From Pseudomonadota bacterium (GTDB lineage Bacteria; Pseudomonadota; Gammaproteobacteria; Burkholderiales; Thiobacillaceae): DNA of 5,955 bases. The position numbers and the translations under genes are program-made. Position 1 is the stretch's first letter; each line of letters starts with the position of its first letter. The DNA lies in contig JAJZRT010000255.1 of assembly GCA_021802595.1 (NCBI GenBank), positions 1 to 5,955 on the forward strand, given 5' to 3'. Of the stretch, positions 5,665 to 5,955 are shown piece after piece. The notes beneath the pieces were generated by a model, which was not told where the DNA came from, made no database searches, and was given only the letters and a program-made list of their open reading frames with translations.

Positions 5665-5955
5665 GACTTGCCGTCCAGGAACTGCAGCAGGGTTTTCTGC
5701 TTGTAGTAGCCGCCGCGCACGTAGCGGTCGTAGTCACGGAAATCCTGCACCGTCTTGAAACCGGGGATCTGCATGATCTTGTCGCCCTGCGGCGTCAGGT
5801 ACACGAACAGCGGGGTGGCGAATGCCTGCAGCCGCGCGCCCAGCTCGGCCTCGGTGATGCGCTCGCCGGAGGGCAGCGTCACCCGCTTGCCCGATTCGGC
5901 GTCGACATACACCAGTTCGTAGTTGTCGCTGTAGAGCTTCTTCAGCGTCGGGTCG
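5661..5955 (-). CDS. Thioredoxin-fold protein, SoxW-like (5' end outside window)
   Basis: The frame is open to the window edge, and 97 C-terminal residues are visible, from DPTLKKLYSDNYELVYVD to QFLDGKS. An internal GTG at 5912 could be mistaken for a start, but the preceding 14 in-frame codons read as typical thioredoxin sequence, so the gene is cut by the window. ATPLFVYLTPQGDKIMQIPGF matches the cis-proline region (TP) plus the following strands and glycine turn of thioredoxin-like proteins, especially the periplasmic SoxW/thioredoxin_2 group. The CxxC active site, any signal peptide and hence export lie upstream and cannot be seen. The gene is the upstream partner of the exported propeller gene with a 4-base overlap, which suggests that the two products act in the same compartment. 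It may reduce or form a thiol bond in the propeller or in a shared target; that is inference. Confidence 0.8.
   Translation of the reverse strand, partial: DPTLKKLYSDNYELVYVDAESGKRVTLPSGERITEAELGARLQAFATPLFVYLTPQGDKIMQIPGFKTVQDFRDYDRYVRGGYYKQKTLLQFLDGKS

Noticed and set aside
5661..5912. Complete 83-residue protein starting at the GTG at 5912
   Set aside because: The frame is open upstream to the window edge, and the preceding 14 codons continue the thioredoxin-like sequence, so this is an internal codon of a truncated gene.

Overview
The window is high-GC DNA with strong G/C preference at third codon positions. It looks like a chromosomal segment of a Gram-negative proteobacterium. A betaproteobacterium is my best guess from the protein flavour (HAMP-PAS-GGDEF-EAL protein, CorA, SoxW-like thioredoxin), but this is inference. 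There are no mobile elements, RNA genes or CRISPR repeats, and gene packing is tight: genes overlap by 4, 8 and about 40 bases.

Layout: (1) Bases 2-109 (+) hold the 3' end of an unidentified gene whose stop runs about 40 bases into the convergent neighbour. (2) Bases 3298 down to 70 (-) form a two-gene operon. The first gene encodes an exported PhnD-like periplasmic solute-binding protein. The second, overlapping by 8 bases, encodes a membrane-anchored HAMP-PAS-GGDEF-EAL protein that makes and/or degrades cyclic di-GMP. No ABC permease or ATPase gene lies in the window, so the binding protein probably serves as a sensor for the c-di-GMP enzyme rather than in transport. (3) Bases 3299-3447 are a divergent intergenic region with a perfect 10-bp inverted repeat, one arm of which covers part of the ribosome binding site of the phnD-like gene. 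Between or beside the arms are two smaller hairpins. (4) Bases 3448-4458 (+) encode a CorA-type divalent metal ion transporter. (5) Bases 5955 down to 4474 (-) hold a second two-gene operon: a thioredoxin-fold protein (5' end outside the window) and, overlapping by 4 bases, an exported protein with seven repeats that fit a seven-bladed beta-propeller. The stops of corA and the propeller gene form the two ends of one small palindrome.

The most noteworthy unit is the binding-protein/c-di-GMP pair. It resembles in architecture the known NspS-MbaA system of Vibrio cholerae, where a periplasmic binding protein controls a HAMP-GGDEF-EAL enzyme. Here the binding protein comes from the PhnD family and lacks the usual phosphonate-pocket signature, so the ligand is open. 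The thioredoxin/propeller pair is the second unit of interest. Its function is not known from sequence, and a thiol-redox partnership is only a suggestion.
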